64,000 nucleotides of DNA from assembly GCF_009758125.1 (NCBI RefSeq), contig NZ_WRXO01000001.1, positions 310,001 through 374,000 of the forward strand. Direction: 5' to 3'. The notes under the pieces were generated by a model. The model was not told where the DNA came from, searched no databases, and was given only the letters and a program-made list of their open reading frames with translations. Positions 52,943 through 62,642 of this stretch are shown one piece after another; within the stretch, counting starts at the first letter, position 1; each line of letters begins with the position of its first letter. Both the position numbers and the translations under genes were made by a program. Source of the stretch: Chitinophaga oryziterrae. Lineage in GTDB: Bacteria; Bacteroidota; Bacteroidia; Chitinophagales; Chitinophagaceae.

Positions 52943-53917
52943 TTGCTAACTTATCATTTAAAGAAACTGTTAACCATTACCGGACTTATATACGCTGGTT
53001 ATATACTTTCCTTTTGCGTCATAACAAGAAAGTTTACATTTTCTTACCAGGATTATTTATATGGCGATACTATCGCTTTTACGTTATTGTTTGCCATAAT
53101 TATCCATGTACATTACGCGTTTATTTTTAGTAAATATGCCAGCAGGAAAAAGTGGATACAGTACCTTTTGTTTTCTTTTTTATTATCCATTGCATTTTTT
53201 ATAACTGATTACCTGATTTATGATGATACCGGGAGTAATATGATGCAACAGTTTATTATTGTATATCCTGCAACGTTTGTATATGCCTTACTCATTTCGC
53301 GGATCCGCCAGCGTACAATCAGAGCTGAGATGGAGAAGGCGTTGGCAGAAGCCAGGGTAAAAGCTATGCAGGCACAGATACATCCTCATTTCCTGTTCAA
53401 TACACTTAATAGCATTTACAGTACTTCCCTGCAGGAAGATGCCAGAAAAACATCTCATCTCATCGAAATGTTTTCTGATCTGTTAAGATATTCCATTGAT
53501 GATAATGATAAAAAAAGAGATATCATACAGGAGTTTGATTTTATAACGAATTATGTAAATCTTCATAGAACACGCTTGCTTGCCGATCATATTTTGGAGT
53601 ATGATGTAAGCCTTGATGCCAATAATTGCAAAATCTATGCAATGCTTTTATTGCCGTTTATTGAGAATGCTTTTAAGTATGGACTGGCAACAAACAAGCC
53701 ATCTAAAGTAAGGATTGATCTTCGTGTTAAGTCCATGCAATTATTGCTGCATATTGAGAATGATATTCAGGCTGCAACCGGCAAAGGATCAGGTATCGGA
53801 CTAAAGAATACCAGAGCACGACTGAACCTGTTTTATCCCGGAAAATTTGCACTAAAGAATGAGTGGCATAACAACAAATATATTGTCTCGCTGGAAATAG
53901 ATTTAGTCAATGATTAA
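52943..53917 (+). CDS. LytS-type sensor histidine kinase
   Basis: The product is 324 residues starting at TTG (no ATG is available before the first helix). Four membrane helices fill about 1-125, followed by a coiled-coil linker and a His_kinase domain with the phosphoacceptor H149 in H-P-H-F-L-F-N, and a degenerate GHKL ATPase domain (I-E-N-A-F-K-Y-G; G-S-G-I-G-L-K-N-T-R). It has no periplasmic sensor domain, so it may sense within the membrane. It overlaps the response-regulator gene by 8 bases. Confidence 0.88.
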   Translation: MLTYHLKKLLTITGLIYAGYILSFCVITRKFTFSYQDYLYGDTIAFTLLFAIIIHVHYAFIFSKYASRKKWIQYLLFSFLLSIAFFITDYLIYDDTGSNMMQQFIIVYPATFVYALLISRIRQRTIRAEMEKALAEARVKAMQAQIHPHFLFNTLNSIYSTSLQEDARKTSHLIEMFSDLLRYSIDDNDKKRDIIQEFDFITNYVNLHRTRLLADHILEYDVSLDANNCKIYAMLLLPFIENAFKYGLATNKPSKVRIDLRVKSMQLLLHIENDIQAATGKGSGIGLKNTRARLNLFYPGKFALKNEWHNNKYIVSLEIDLVND

Positions 53918-54590
53918 GGCAATAGCAATAGATGATGAACCTCTTGCTCTGGAAGTTATAAAAAACCATTTCCAGGAATTTAAAGGAGTTGAACTGACGG
54001 CTTGTTTTACTAATGCTGTTGATATGTATTCATTTTTAGAAGTGAATGATATCAGACTAATATTTCTGGATATCCATTTAAAAGAAGCTTCCGGTGTAGA
54101 CATTGCTAATTCTTTAAAGGATAAATATGCGATTATTTTTACGACTGCTCATACTGATTATGCGTTACAGGGCTACGACCTGGATGTAGTGGACTATCTG
54201 TTAAAACCCATAGGCTATAAAAGATTTGCAGCAGCATGTAATAAGTTTTTAAGCAGGTATGCACAGCTTGTCAGCACAGAATTATTGGTAAAGCAAGGAA
54301 ATACTATACACAAAATAGATGCACAGGATATCCTGTACCTTGAATCTGCAGGAAATTACGTTAAACTATATTTTGCAAACAGGTTCATTTTAAGCAGAAG
54401 TACACTGAAGGAAATAATCAGGGAGTTGCCGCTTGGAATGTTTGTAAGAACACATAAAAGCTTTGCAATAAACAAAGCGAAAGTTACTGCTATCGAACCC
54501 ACGCAGGTATGGCTGAAAAATATAAGTATTCCGATAAGCAGTAGTTTTAAAGAGAAGGTGATTTCAGGAATAAACAGAGGAGAATTATAG
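53910..54590 (+). CDS. LytTR-family response regulator
   Basis: The product is 226 residues. The receiver domain shows D-D-E at 8-10, the phosphoacceptor D54 in F-L-D-I-H-L, the conserved T and K (T-A-H and L-L-K-P). The C-terminal LytTR DNA-binding domain follows (I-L-Y-L-E-S-A-G-N-Y-V and R-T-H-K-S-F-A-I-N). It pairs with the upstream kinase and overlaps it by 8 bases. Target genes are not evident from the neighbours. Confidence 0.93.
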   Translation: MIKAIAIDDEPLALEVIKNHFQEFKGVELTACFTNAVDMYSFLEVNDIRLIFLDIHLKEASGVDIANSLKDKYAIIFTTAHTDYALQGYDLDVVDYLLKPIGYKRFAAACNKFLSRYAQLVSTELLVKQGNTIHKIDAQDILYLESAGNYVKLYFANRFILSRSTLKEIIRELPLGMFVRTHKSFAINKAKVTAIEPTQVWLKNISIPISSSFKEKVISGINRGEL

Positions 54591-54596
54591 GATAAT

Positions 54597-54629
54597 AAAA
54601 AGTCCTCCGGGGAACCGGAGGACTTTTTT
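54597..54629. terminator. Bidirectional terminator between the LytTR gene and ftsZ
   Basis: aaaaagtcctccgg pairs with ccggaggacttttt around ggaa, between the convergent regulator and ftsZ genes. Confidence 0.85.
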
Positions 54630-54664
54630 TAACACAACTAAAAAACAATCAAACATCGAATAGA

Positions 54665-56329
54665 TCAATCGGGTTTTTTCCCGTCTAAAAAGGTATTAAT
54701 CGTATTGATTTCTGCCTGGTTATTATGACTATCGGTTACAGTATAGTTAGAGTAAAAACTTTCCGCGGAACCCGAGCCGTTATCGAGATCGATATTGCGA
54801 CGGATATAAGCCGGAACGTTTTCTAATTCAGTTGCATTGTCTATGCCTTTCACATTAAAGCTGATGCTACGGAGTTTTGCGACTCTTTCAGCCTGCTTCC
54901 TTTTCTGTTCTTCCATCTGCTCATCAAAGTAATGCAGCTGAGGATGATGATCGGCATGTGCATCAGGAGCCTGCTGGTCTTCTTCACGGAATACCATCTT
55001 CATGGCTGGAGCATCATCTGCAGAAGGAGGCGTATTGCCTGGTTCTATGAAGATGTGTGAAGGCCTGGCAGACTGATTTGGCTGAATCACATTAATACCA
55101 CCAGCAGATTGGGAAGATGGAGGAGCAGATACAGGCTCAATATTGAGCGTATAGTTTTGCCTCTCTGGCTGTGGTGGAGTATAAGAGGTAACAGGTTGTG
55201 TCACAACCGGTTCTACCAGTCGTGGTGCCATATGGTCTGTAGGCTCTACCGTAAGGTTAGGCTTTTGACTCATTTTTTTTTCATCACCATCACGACCCAG
55301 TTCCATTACGATCTTAGGTTGTTCTTCCACAGCATCCTGCGGGAGCCTTAGCTGCTGGATGGGTCTCTGTTCAAAACCTGTCGCAATGATGGTTACACCC
55401 AGATTGCGGTCAAGTGACTGATCATAACCAATACCCAGGATAACATCGCAATCCTCACCAGCCTGGCTTTGTACGTAAGCCTGTATAGAGTCCATTTCAT
55501 CCAGTGTATGCTCGAAGTCGCCTTCAGCAGATGAGATGTTGATAAGGATCCATTTAGCACCACGGATGTCGTTATCATTCAGCAACGGAGATGTCAGAGC
55601 TTCCTCGATAGCTCTCTGTGCACGGCCTTCGCCTTCTGCAACAGCGGAACCAAGTATAGCCACGCCACCATTACGCATAACGGTACATACGTCGGCAAAG
55701 TCTACGTTGATCTGACCGGTAGAGTTGATCACATCAGTAATACATTTAGCCGCAGTAGCGAGTACGTTATCTGCTTTTTCAAAGGCTGCTCTGGATTTCA
55801 GGTCACCAAATCTTTGGCGCAGTTTATCATTGGATATGATAAGTAAAGTATCAACATAGTCTTTCAACCTGTTCACGCCTTCATCAGCCTGTGCCATCCT
55901 TTTTTTACCTTCGTAAGAGAAAGGAGTGGTAACAATACCCACGGTTAAAATACCGAGTTCCTTACATATTTTAGCAATGATAGGAGCGCCACCGGTACCG
56001 GTACCACCACCCATGCCTGCCGTAATGAAGGCCATCTTTGTATTTACCTCCAGTATCTTTTTGATTTCTTCAAAGGACTCTTCCGTCGCCTGTTCTCCGA
56101 TGCGCGGATTAGCACCTGCACCTAGTCCCTGCGTTAAGTGCGGTCCCAGCTGAATTTTGTTGGGCACGGGACTGTTAGCAATAGCCTGTGCATCGGTATT
56201 GCAGATGATAAAATTCACACCCTCAATGCCTTGGTTGAACATGTGGTTCACCGCATTGCTTCCTCCACCACCAATGCCTATCACCTTAATGATGGAGGAT
56301 TTTTCTTTAGGAAGATCAAAATGTATCAT
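54665..56329 (-). CDS. ftsZ: Cell division protein FtsZ
   Basis: The product is 554 residues, the tubulin-like GTPase of the division ring. The GTP-binding motif G-G-G-T-G-T-G-G is at 107-114, with N-T-D-A-Q-A and the T7-loop residues (N-V-D-F-A-D) downstream. The GTPase core ends near 320 and is followed by a long Gln/Pro-rich linker (about 330-475). A C-terminal segment with V-P-A-Y-I-R-R-N is the probable FtsA-binding peptide, with about 50 residues after it. 158 bases separate it from ftsA, the largest gap in the cluster, where its own promoter could lie. Confidence 0.96.
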   Translation of the reverse strand: MIHFDLPKEKSSIIKVIGIGGGGSNAVNHMFNQGIEGVNFIICNTDAQAIANSPVPNKIQLGPHLTQGLGAGANPRIGEQATEESFEEIKKILEVNTKMAFITAGMGGGTGTGGAPIIAKICKELGILTVGIVTTPFSYEGKKRMAQADEGVNRLKDYVDTLLIISNDKLRQRFGDLKSRAAFEKADNVLATAAKCITDVINSTGQINVDFADVCTVMRNGGVAILGSAVAEGEGRAQRAIEEALTSPLLNDNDIRGAKWILINISSAEGDFEHTLDEMDSIQAYVQSQAGEDCDVILGIGYDQSLDRNLGVTIIATGFEQRPIQQLRLPQDAVEEQPKIVMELGRDGDEKKMSQKPNLTVEPTDHMAPRLVEPVVTQPVTSYTPPQPERQNYTLNIEPVSAPPSSQSAGGINVIQPNQSARPSHIFIEPGNTPPSADDAPAMKMVFREEDQQAPDAHADHHPQLHYFDEQMEEQKRKQAERVAKLRSISFNVKGIDNATELENVPAYIRRNIDLDNGSGSAESFYSNYTVTDSHNNQAEINTINTFLDGKKPD

Positions 56330-56487
56330 GACTCTAATTCTTTTATGGGTTAGTTAGTTATAATTAATAATGCCCACAACAACTTATCCTATGGTCTATC
56401 TTATGTTATTAATTATTCGCGTATTAATTCCTGATTTTAAAACCGTTTGAAGCTGCAACAATTAAGCCACATACTATAAAAAACGGG

Positions 56488-57888
56488 TTAAAGCTTTGCA
56501 TCTTCTTCTTCCGTGAACATATCAATGATCTTTGTTTTCATCCTGTCCAGGAATGTTTTCAGAGAAGCGTTTCTTTCCCTTACTCTCTTTTCCTGTGCCT
56601 GTTCAACAGTAGGCTCTTGCTCCCAGCCACTTTCCTCCTGTACAGTTGCATTTGCGGCCTGTTCTTTGGCGAGGTAACTGGTATTTATTTTAACATAGTT
56701 TTCTTCTAATGCCCTGCGATCGTTCTCATAATCATTGTAGCCTTTGAGAATGAGACCAACGCATGTTGCATACATTGGTCTTGTAAGTTCATCAATATGA
56801 CCATTGGCAAGATGCTCGTTCGGATAACCTATACGGGCGCTTACACCGGTAGTATATTCTGTTAACTGTATCAGGTGTTTCAGTTGTGATCCTCCACCGG
56901 TAAGGATAATGCCGCCATTCAGCATTTTATTGTCCATACCGATCTGTTTCAGGTGATACACTACAAAGTCCATGATCTCACTCATACGTGCCTGTATGAT
57001 ATGTGCCAGGTTCTTTACAGAGATCTCTTTCGGGCTCTGACCACGCAGACCAGGTATTGTGATGTAGGCATTGTTTTTAGCCTCATCAGCCAGTGCGTAT
57101 CCGAACTGTACCTTCATTTGTTCTGCCTGTGTTTTTAATACGCCCAGGCCGTTTTTGATATCGTTGGTAATGTTCTCTCCACCATAAGGAATCACCGCTG
57201 TATGTTTCAGGATACCTTCGTAGAAAACAGCCAGGTCGGTAGTACCGCCTCCTATATCCACAATGGCAACTCCTGCTTCAAAGTCCATATCACACATAAC
57301 AGCGGCAGCAGACGCCAGTGGCTGCAATACCAGATCATGTATTTTAAGTCCGGATTTCTCCACACTGCGGTTAATGTTACGGATGGCGTTTTTATCGCCC
57401 GTAATAATGTGGAAGTTAGCACCCACTTTCACACCAGACATCCCGATAGGATAGGTGATGTTCTGCAGGCTATCCACGATATACTGTTGTGGTATTACGT
57501 CAATGATCTGATCACTGGCGGGTATCACTGTTTTATACTGGTCATTGATCAGCTGATCAATATCTTTTTGAGAAATTTCTGCGTCAGTATCGCTGCGAAC
57601 GATGTCGCCACGTGTCTGCAAACTTTTAATATGATGTCCTGCAATACCTACGTATACTTCATTTATCTCCAGGTTAGGATTGGACGCATAGCAGTTCTCC
57701 AGGGCCTGACGTATGGCCTTGATAGTTTGGTCGATATTCAGCACCATGCCATGCTGAACACCAAAAGATGGGGCTTTACCGAATCCCAGGATTTCCAATT
57801 TCCCGTATTCATTCTTTCTTCCTGCAATGGCAGCAATCTTTGTAGTTCCAATATCGAGACCTACAATGATGGGAGCTTCCTGATTCAT
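56488..57888 (-). CDS. ftsA: Cell division protein FtsA
   Basis: The product is 466 residues, the actin-like membrane anchor of FtsZ. The phosphate-1 motif G-L-D-I-G-T-T-K-I opens the protein; phosphate-2 reads V-D-I-G-G-G-T-T-D-L-A-V and the adenosine motif G-G-I-I-L-T-G-G-G-S. The C-terminal stretch L-K-T-F-L-D-R-M-K-T-K is a likely amphipathic membrane helix. Its ATG overlaps the ftsQ stop by 4 bases, coupling their translation. Confidence 0.96.
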   Translation of the reverse strand: MNQEAPIIVGLDIGTTKIAAIAGRKNEYGKLEILGFGKAPSFGVQHGMVLNIDQTIKAIRQALENCYASNPNLEINEVYVGIAGHHIKSLQTRGDIVRSDTDAEISQKDIDQLINDQYKTVIPASDQIIDVIPQQYIVDSLQNITYPIGMSGVKVGANFHIITGDKNAIRNINRSVEKSGLKIHDLVLQPLASAAAVMCDMDFEAGVAIVDIGGGTTDLAVFYEGILKHTAVIPYGGENITNDIKNGLGVLKTQAEQMKVQFGYALADEAKNNAYITIPGLRGQSPKEISVKNLAHIIQARMSEIMDFVVYHLKQIGMDNKMLNGGIILTGGGSQLKHLIQLTEYTTGVSARIGYPNEHLANGHIDELTRPMYATCVGLILKGYNDYENDRRALEENYVKINTSYLAKEQAANATVQEESGWEQEPTVEQAQEKRVRERNASLKTFLDRMKTKIIDMFTEEEDAKL

Positions 57889-58934
57889 GGCGTTCTATTG
57901 TTTTTTGTTGTGTTAACAGATCTCTTCACCGGCTTATACACAGCTTTCGGTTCCTTCGTATGGGGTACCTTTTCCTTTTGTATTTTCGGTTTTGCTGGCG
58001 CGGATTTGGGTGTTGCCACCTTCGTCTTTGCCTTTGTTGTTTCGGGTTGCTTTACTTCTTTCGCATGTGTTTGTACATGTTCAGTGCTGTCATGCGCTGC
58101 CGCAAGCATTGCACTGTCTGCAGCTGTCAGCGGTTTAGGCTGTTCTGCAGCATTTCTGCGTGTACATACTACCTCGTTCTCATAAGCAACATCTATGCGT
58201 GAATAATTATTCCAGCCCACTTTACTCAATCCTTCTTTATAAAACGCCAACAGTTTGCTGAATTTCTTTTCTATATCAGTACCGTCACCAAATGCGATTA
58301 CATGATCGCCTAGTTTTGGTGTCAGTTCAAATTCACGTTGTGGTGTGATTAATACCTGGTCAACCTGCGCTAACCAGAATGGATCTGCCATAATAAAGCT
58401 GCCCATCTCTATCACCTGTGATGCAAGCGCACTGTCTGCCTTTTGCAGCTTAACTGCATCAGTAGGGAAGTCCGTGAACACCGGTACCCTGGCTGCGTAA
58501 CGGGTAGATACCGGTATGCGGTCTCCATCCTTATCAAAGTAAAAGCTACTGCCGGATACAGTAAATACACGTGCTACCGGTTCCCGCTGTGTTACTTTGA
58601 TATTCAGCTTGCGCTGATTATCGATGTATATCTCAGCATTCTTTACCCAGGGATCGCGTGATACGATCTTTTCCAGGTTGGCAATGTTGATATTGCTGAT
58701 AGGCTTTCCCACAGGGTTTAATGCCTTGTCGTATGCTATCAGGGCTTTAATATCTTTTTCTTCTACAAAGAAATTGCTTTCATCACCTGCCAGTTTCACG
58801 ACGATGCCTTTGCATTTGCTGGCTTCTTTATCCTGCACCGCCGCCATCAGCAATACCACGAAACCACACATCACTGCCATCCATAGCAGTGTTGTGCCTA
58901 TCCGTTTTAATGCCTTTTTGGTTTTGGGTTGCAT
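57885..58934 (-). CDS. ftsQ: Cell division protein FtsQ/DivIB
   Basis: The product is 349 residues: short basic cytoplasmic start, one helix (about 13-32), a POTRA domain (about 40-115) and beta domain to about 265. The last 80 residues are a Lys/Pro/Thr-rich, low-complexity tail not needed for the fold. It recruits later division proteins. Position between murC and ftsA supports the call. ddl, usually found here in other phyla, is absent. Confidence 0.88.
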   Translation of the reverse strand: MQPKTKKALKRIGTTLLWMAVMCGFVVLLMAAVQDKEASKCKGIVVKLAGDESNFFVEEKDIKALIAYDKALNPVGKPISNINIANLEKIVSRDPWVKNAEIYIDNQRKLNIKVTQREPVARVFTVSGSSFYFDKDGDRIPVSTRYAARVPVFTDFPTDAVKLQKADSALASQVIEMGSFIMADPFWLAQVDQVLITPQREFELTPKLGDHVIAFGDGTDIEKKFSKLLAFYKEGLSKVGWNNYSRIDVAYENEVVCTRRNAAEQPKPLTAADSAMLAAAHDSTEHVQTHAKEVKQPETTKAKTKVATPKSAPAKPKIQKEKVPHTKEPKAVYKPVKRSVNTTKNNRTP

Positions 58935-58937
58935 TAT

Positions 58938-60317
58938 CTAATTTTCGTTTGTAATAATTCTTTCTCCATTCAGGATCTCCTGCACCGGTTCTCTAAACTG
59001 ATCGATATCTCCTGCACCCGCCGTAATAAACAGGGGTACATTATGAGATTTAAGCCAGTCCTGCACATTTTCTTTTTCTATCACCTGCACTGGTACTTTC
59101 GTGATCTTCGCTGCTATCATTTCACTGCTAACACCTTCGATCGGTAATTCCCTGGCCGGATAAATCGGCAAAAGTAATACTTCATCTGCCAGCGAGAGGC
59201 TTTCTGCGAACCCATCTGCAAAGTCGCGTGTACGTGTGTACAGATGCGGCTGAAATATGACGGTACACTTTTTACCAGGAAACAGTTCACGGGCGCTGCT
59301 GATGAGTGCGCGTAACTCTTCAGGATGATGTGCATAGTCGTCTATATACACCTGGTAATCGTTTCTGATAAGGTATTCGAACCTGCGCCTGATACCTTTA
59401 AAGTCAGCTATAGCTGCTTTTATTTTGTCATCTCCAATACCCAGCAGGTGAGCCACTGCCACTGCCGCTACCGTATTTTCTATATTGTGCGTACCTCCAA
59501 TTGGTAAATGTATATCATGCAGTGTCCAGTCTTTTTTTATTACATCAAACCTGTACCCACCATCTTCTAGCTTAATATTGGCAGCATATACACCTGCTTT
59601 GTTGTCCTGCAGGTGGTACCATAATTTGTTATCACCTTTCAGATCAGCTGCACGTTGTAGTCCCAGTCTGGCCACCAGTGTCCCATTTGGTTTTATGTTG
59701 GCAGAGTACTGTACAAATGCATCCTGTACTTCTTCTTCCGTACCGTAAATATCCAGATGGTCTGCATCCATAGCTGTTAATACAGCAATATCCGGGTGCA
59801 GTTTCAGGAAAGAACGGTCGTATTCGTCTGCTTCAATCACGGCCACATTTCTGTCACTGCTCCAGAAATTCTGATTGTAGTTGGCACTAATGCCACCAAG
59901 GAAGGCATTGCAACCATAACCGCTATCTCTTAGTATATGCGCAATAAGGGTAGAGGTGGTTGTTTTACCATGTGTACCGCCTACTGTAACAGCAAACATT
60001 TCGCGGGTAATTTCCTGCAGTACATCACTGCGTTTTACTACCTCATAATTGTTTGCCTTATACCATTTCAATTCTTCATGTATAGACGGAATAGCGGGGG
60101 TATACACTACCAGTTGCACATCTTTGTCTATCAGTGTTATATCTTCCGAATAATGGATCCGCATACCTTCTTTTGTCAGCTGGCGGGTAAGCCCTGTTTC
60201 GGTACGGTCATAACCGCTCACATGCACGCCCTTTTCATTGAAGAACCGTGCAATGGCGCTCATGCCAATGCCGCCGATGCCGACGAAGTATACACGTTGT
60301 ATGTTATTCAGATCCAT
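58938..60317 (-). CDS. murC: UDP-N-acetylmuramate--L-alanine ligase
   Basis: The product is 459 residues, adding the first L-Ala to UDP-MurNAc. The N-terminal Rossmann motif is G-I-G-G-I-G-M-S, the ATP P-loop G-T-H-G-K-T-T at 114-120, and the C-terminal domain has D-D-Y-A-H-H-P-E. It ends 3 bases before ftsQ. Confidence 0.97.
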   Translation of the reverse strand: MDLNNIQRVYFVGIGGIGMSAIARFFNEKGVHVSGYDRTETGLTRQLTKEGMRIHYSEDITLIDKDVQLVVYTPAIPSIHEELKWYKANNYEVVKRSDVLQEITREMFAVTVGGTHGKTTTSTLIAHILRDSGYGCNAFLGGISANYNQNFWSSDRNVAVIEADEYDRSFLKLHPDIAVLTAMDADHLDIYGTEEEVQDAFVQYSANIKPNGTLVARLGLQRAADLKGDNKLWYHLQDNKAGVYAANIKLEDGGYRFDVIKKDWTLHDIHLPIGGTHNIENTVAAVAVAHLLGIGDDKIKAAIADFKGIRRRFEYLIRNDYQVYIDDYAHHPEELRALISSARELFPGKKCTVIFQPHLYTRTRDFADGFAESLSLADEVLLLPIYPARELPIEGVSSEMIAAKITKVPVQVIEKENVQDWLKSHNVPLFITAGAGDIDQFREPVQEILNGERIITNEN

Positions 60318-60325
60318 TTTATTAT

Positions 60326-61420
60326 TTATCCGATTAATGTCATTACCTGTTTTGCGATTACCATATCAGCATTGCTGTTTCCCAGCTTACCGATATTCTG
60401 CTCCAGTTGTTCCAGCAATGCTTTGTTTTGCACAAGGCTGAATAAAGTATTGCCTAACTGGGCGGCTGCGTCATCATTTTTGATGATAAGAGCAGCATTC
60501 TTCATTACCAGGCTTTGTGCGTTGAAAGTCTGATGATCTTCGGCCGCAAAAGGGTAGGGCACAAATATCACTGGCTTTTTCACTACACATAGTTCAGCAA
60601 TGGCCAGCGCACCTGCACGGGATATTACCACATCTGCCGCTTTATAGGCAAAGTCCATCAGGTTAATAAAGTCAAACACTTTTACATGCGAACTATATGC
60701 AGACGCTGCTGCTTTGGCAGTATCAAAATATGGTTTGCCTGTTTGCCATATCAGCTGAATGTCTTTTTCAACAAAAGCAGGCAGTAAAGGATGTAATGCT
60801 TCATTGATTGCTTTTGCACCCAGGCTGCCACCTACAGCAAACACAGTCGTTTTGCCTGATTGCAAACCAAAATGTTGCAATGCTTCCTCCTTTGTAACAG
60901 ACGACTGTGTGATGTTTCCGCGAACAGGGTTCCCGGTTACCACGAGCTTGTCTGCCGGAAAGAATTTTTCCATACCATCGTAAGCGACGCAGATCTTTTT
61001 TGCTTTCTTTCCCAATATCATATTGGTTTTTCCGGCAAAAGAGTTTTGCTCCTGTATCAATGTTGGAATGCCTTTACCTTGTGCTTTCCGCAACATGGGG
61101 AAACTTGCATAACCACCAACGCCTACCACTGCATGTGGTTGGAAGCGATCGATAATGCTGCGTGCCTGCCCCAGGCTTTTTAATATTTTGAACGGCAGCA
61201 AAAGGTTCTTCAACATATTGCTGCGGTTAAAACCCGCTATTTCCAATCCTTCTATCTGGTAACCTGCCTGCGGCACTTTCTCCATCTCCATCTTGCCTTT
61301 GGCCCCGACAAAAAGGATCTCCGTATTGGCATCTATCTTTTTCAACGCATTGGCAATAGCAATAGCCGGGAAGATATGTCCTCCTGTACCGCCGCCTGCT
61401 ATGATAATTTTGCGTTGCAT
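60326..61420 (-). CDS. murG: UDP-N-acetylglucosamine--lipid I GlcNAc transferase
   Basis: The product is 364 residues, making lipid II on the inner face of the membrane. The GT28 signature G-G-G-T-G-G-H at 9-15 and the C-terminal donor site (S-R-A-G-A-L-A-I-A-E-L) are present. It lies 8 bases before murC. Confidence 0.97.
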   Translation of the reverse strand: MQRKIIIAGGGTGGHIFPAIAIANALKKIDANTEILFVGAKGKMEMEKVPQAGYQIEGLEIAGFNRSNMLKNLLLPFKILKSLGQARSIIDRFQPHAVVGVGGYASFPMLRKAQGKGIPTLIQEQNSFAGKTNMILGKKAKKICVAYDGMEKFFPADKLVVTGNPVRGNITQSSVTKEEALQHFGLQSGKTTVFAVGGSLGAKAINEALHPLLPAFVEKDIQLIWQTGKPYFDTAKAAASAYSSHVKVFDFINLMDFAYKAADVVISRAGALAIAELCVVKKPVIFVPYPFAAEDHQTFNAQSLVMKNAALIIKNDDAAAQLGNTLFSLVQNKALLEQLEQNIGKLGNSNADMVIAKQVMTLIG

Positions 61421-61431
61421 CCTTTTTAATT

Positions 61432-62625
61432 TTAAGCTGTCTGCATATTTTGTTGTTCCATCACTTTCGCAATCCTTTCCTGTTCAATACGTTTGCCTTC
61501 CAGTTCATCCACATTTCGTGATACACTCAATATGATACCGATGGCAAAACTGGTAAATATTACTGAAGACCCTCCCATACTTACCAGTGGTAGTGTAACC
61601 CCTGTAACAGGGAATAGCCCTACGTTCACCGCCATATTCGTAAGTGCCTGTATTACAAGTGTGACGCTCAGTCCTACTGCGAGAAAAGCACCAAATGCGT
61701 ATGGGCATTGACGAAATATGCGTATACTCCTTAAGAGTAATAACATATAGGCCATCAATATCAAAAAGGCGCCAAAGATACCATACTCCTCAATAATAGT
61801 TGCATATATATAATCACTATATGCGTGAGGAAGAAAATTTCTTTGTGTACTGTTACCCGGCCCCTTGCCCAATAGACCTCCGCCTGCTATTGCGATGTTT
61901 GCCTGTTGCACCTGGTAGGGTGTTTCAGAATCTTCATTATTTGTAAAATGTTCAATCCTTTTCGCCCATGTTTCTGTACGCATCTTTATGCCTGTAATCT
62001 TTGCAAAAACAAACATCAGCAGGATTAATCCCACACCAGCGCCTATCATTGATAACAGGTACTTAACCGGCACCCTGCCTATAAAGCACAATAGCATGCA
62101 ACTGGCGCCCAGGAGCAATGCGGTAGACATGTTAGCTGGCATGATCAGTACACAAACGATACCCACCGGAATAATAATAGGCAGAAAGCCTTTCTTAAAA
62201 TCAGTGATCACATGCTGCCGTTTGGATAACTGTCTGCTTACATACATAAAGATGGCCAGCTTGGCTACATCGGATGTCTGGAACGTCAGATTAATCACCG
62301 GAAGCCGGATCCACCGGCTTGCTTCATTAAGATTGGACCCAAATGCCAATGTATATATCAGAAGAGGAATGGAGATGATAAACCCTATCTGTGCCGCACG
62401 TGAGTAGACTGTATAATTTACACGGTGGGCAAAATAGATGATCAGCAAACCCATTACCAGCACACTCAATTGTTTAAACAGGTAATACTCGGTATGCCCT
62501 CCCTGCTCACGGTACGCCAGTGATCCCGTTGCGCTGTAAACAGCCAACAGGCTCACAAGTGACAGGAAGACCACGATGGTCCATATCACTTTATCGCCCT
62601 TAGTTCTTTGAAGTATACCGTCCAT
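61432..62625 (-). CDS. ftsW: SEDS peptidoglycan glycosyltransferase FtsW
   Basis: The product is 397 residues with about ten membrane helices. SEDS-family motifs include A-G-G-G-L-L-G-K-G-P-G-N-S and P-V-T-G-V-T-L-P-L-V-S-M-G-G-S-S. Its place between murD and murG identifies it as FtsW rather than RodA. It polymerises septal glycan with a partner transpeptidase. Confidence 0.95.
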   Translation of the reverse strand: MDGILQRTKGDKVIWTIVVFLSLVSLLAVYSATGSLAYREQGGHTEYYLFKQLSVLVMGLLIIYFAHRVNYTVYSRAAQIGFIISIPLLIYTLAFGSNLNEASRWIRLPVINLTFQTSDVAKLAIFMYVSRQLSKRQHVITDFKKGFLPIIIPVGIVCVLIMPANMSTALLLGASCMLLCFIGRVPVKYLLSMIGAGVGLILLMFVFAKITGIKMRTETWAKRIEHFTNNEDSETPYQVQQANIAIAGGGLLGKGPGNSTQRNFLPHAYSDYIYATIIEEYGIFGAFLILMAYMLLLLRSIRIFRQCPYAFGAFLAVGLSVTLVIQALTNMAVNVGLFPVTGVTLPLVSMGGSSVIFTSFAIGIILSVSRNVDELEGKRIEQERIAKVMEQQNMQTA

Positions 62626-62642
62626 TTTATCTGTTTTAATTG

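Noticed and set aside
57202..58185. 327-residue plus-strand open frame across ftsA and ftsQ
   Set aside because: Antisense shadow of two well-supported division genes; the Cys/Phe-rich product resembles no protein family.
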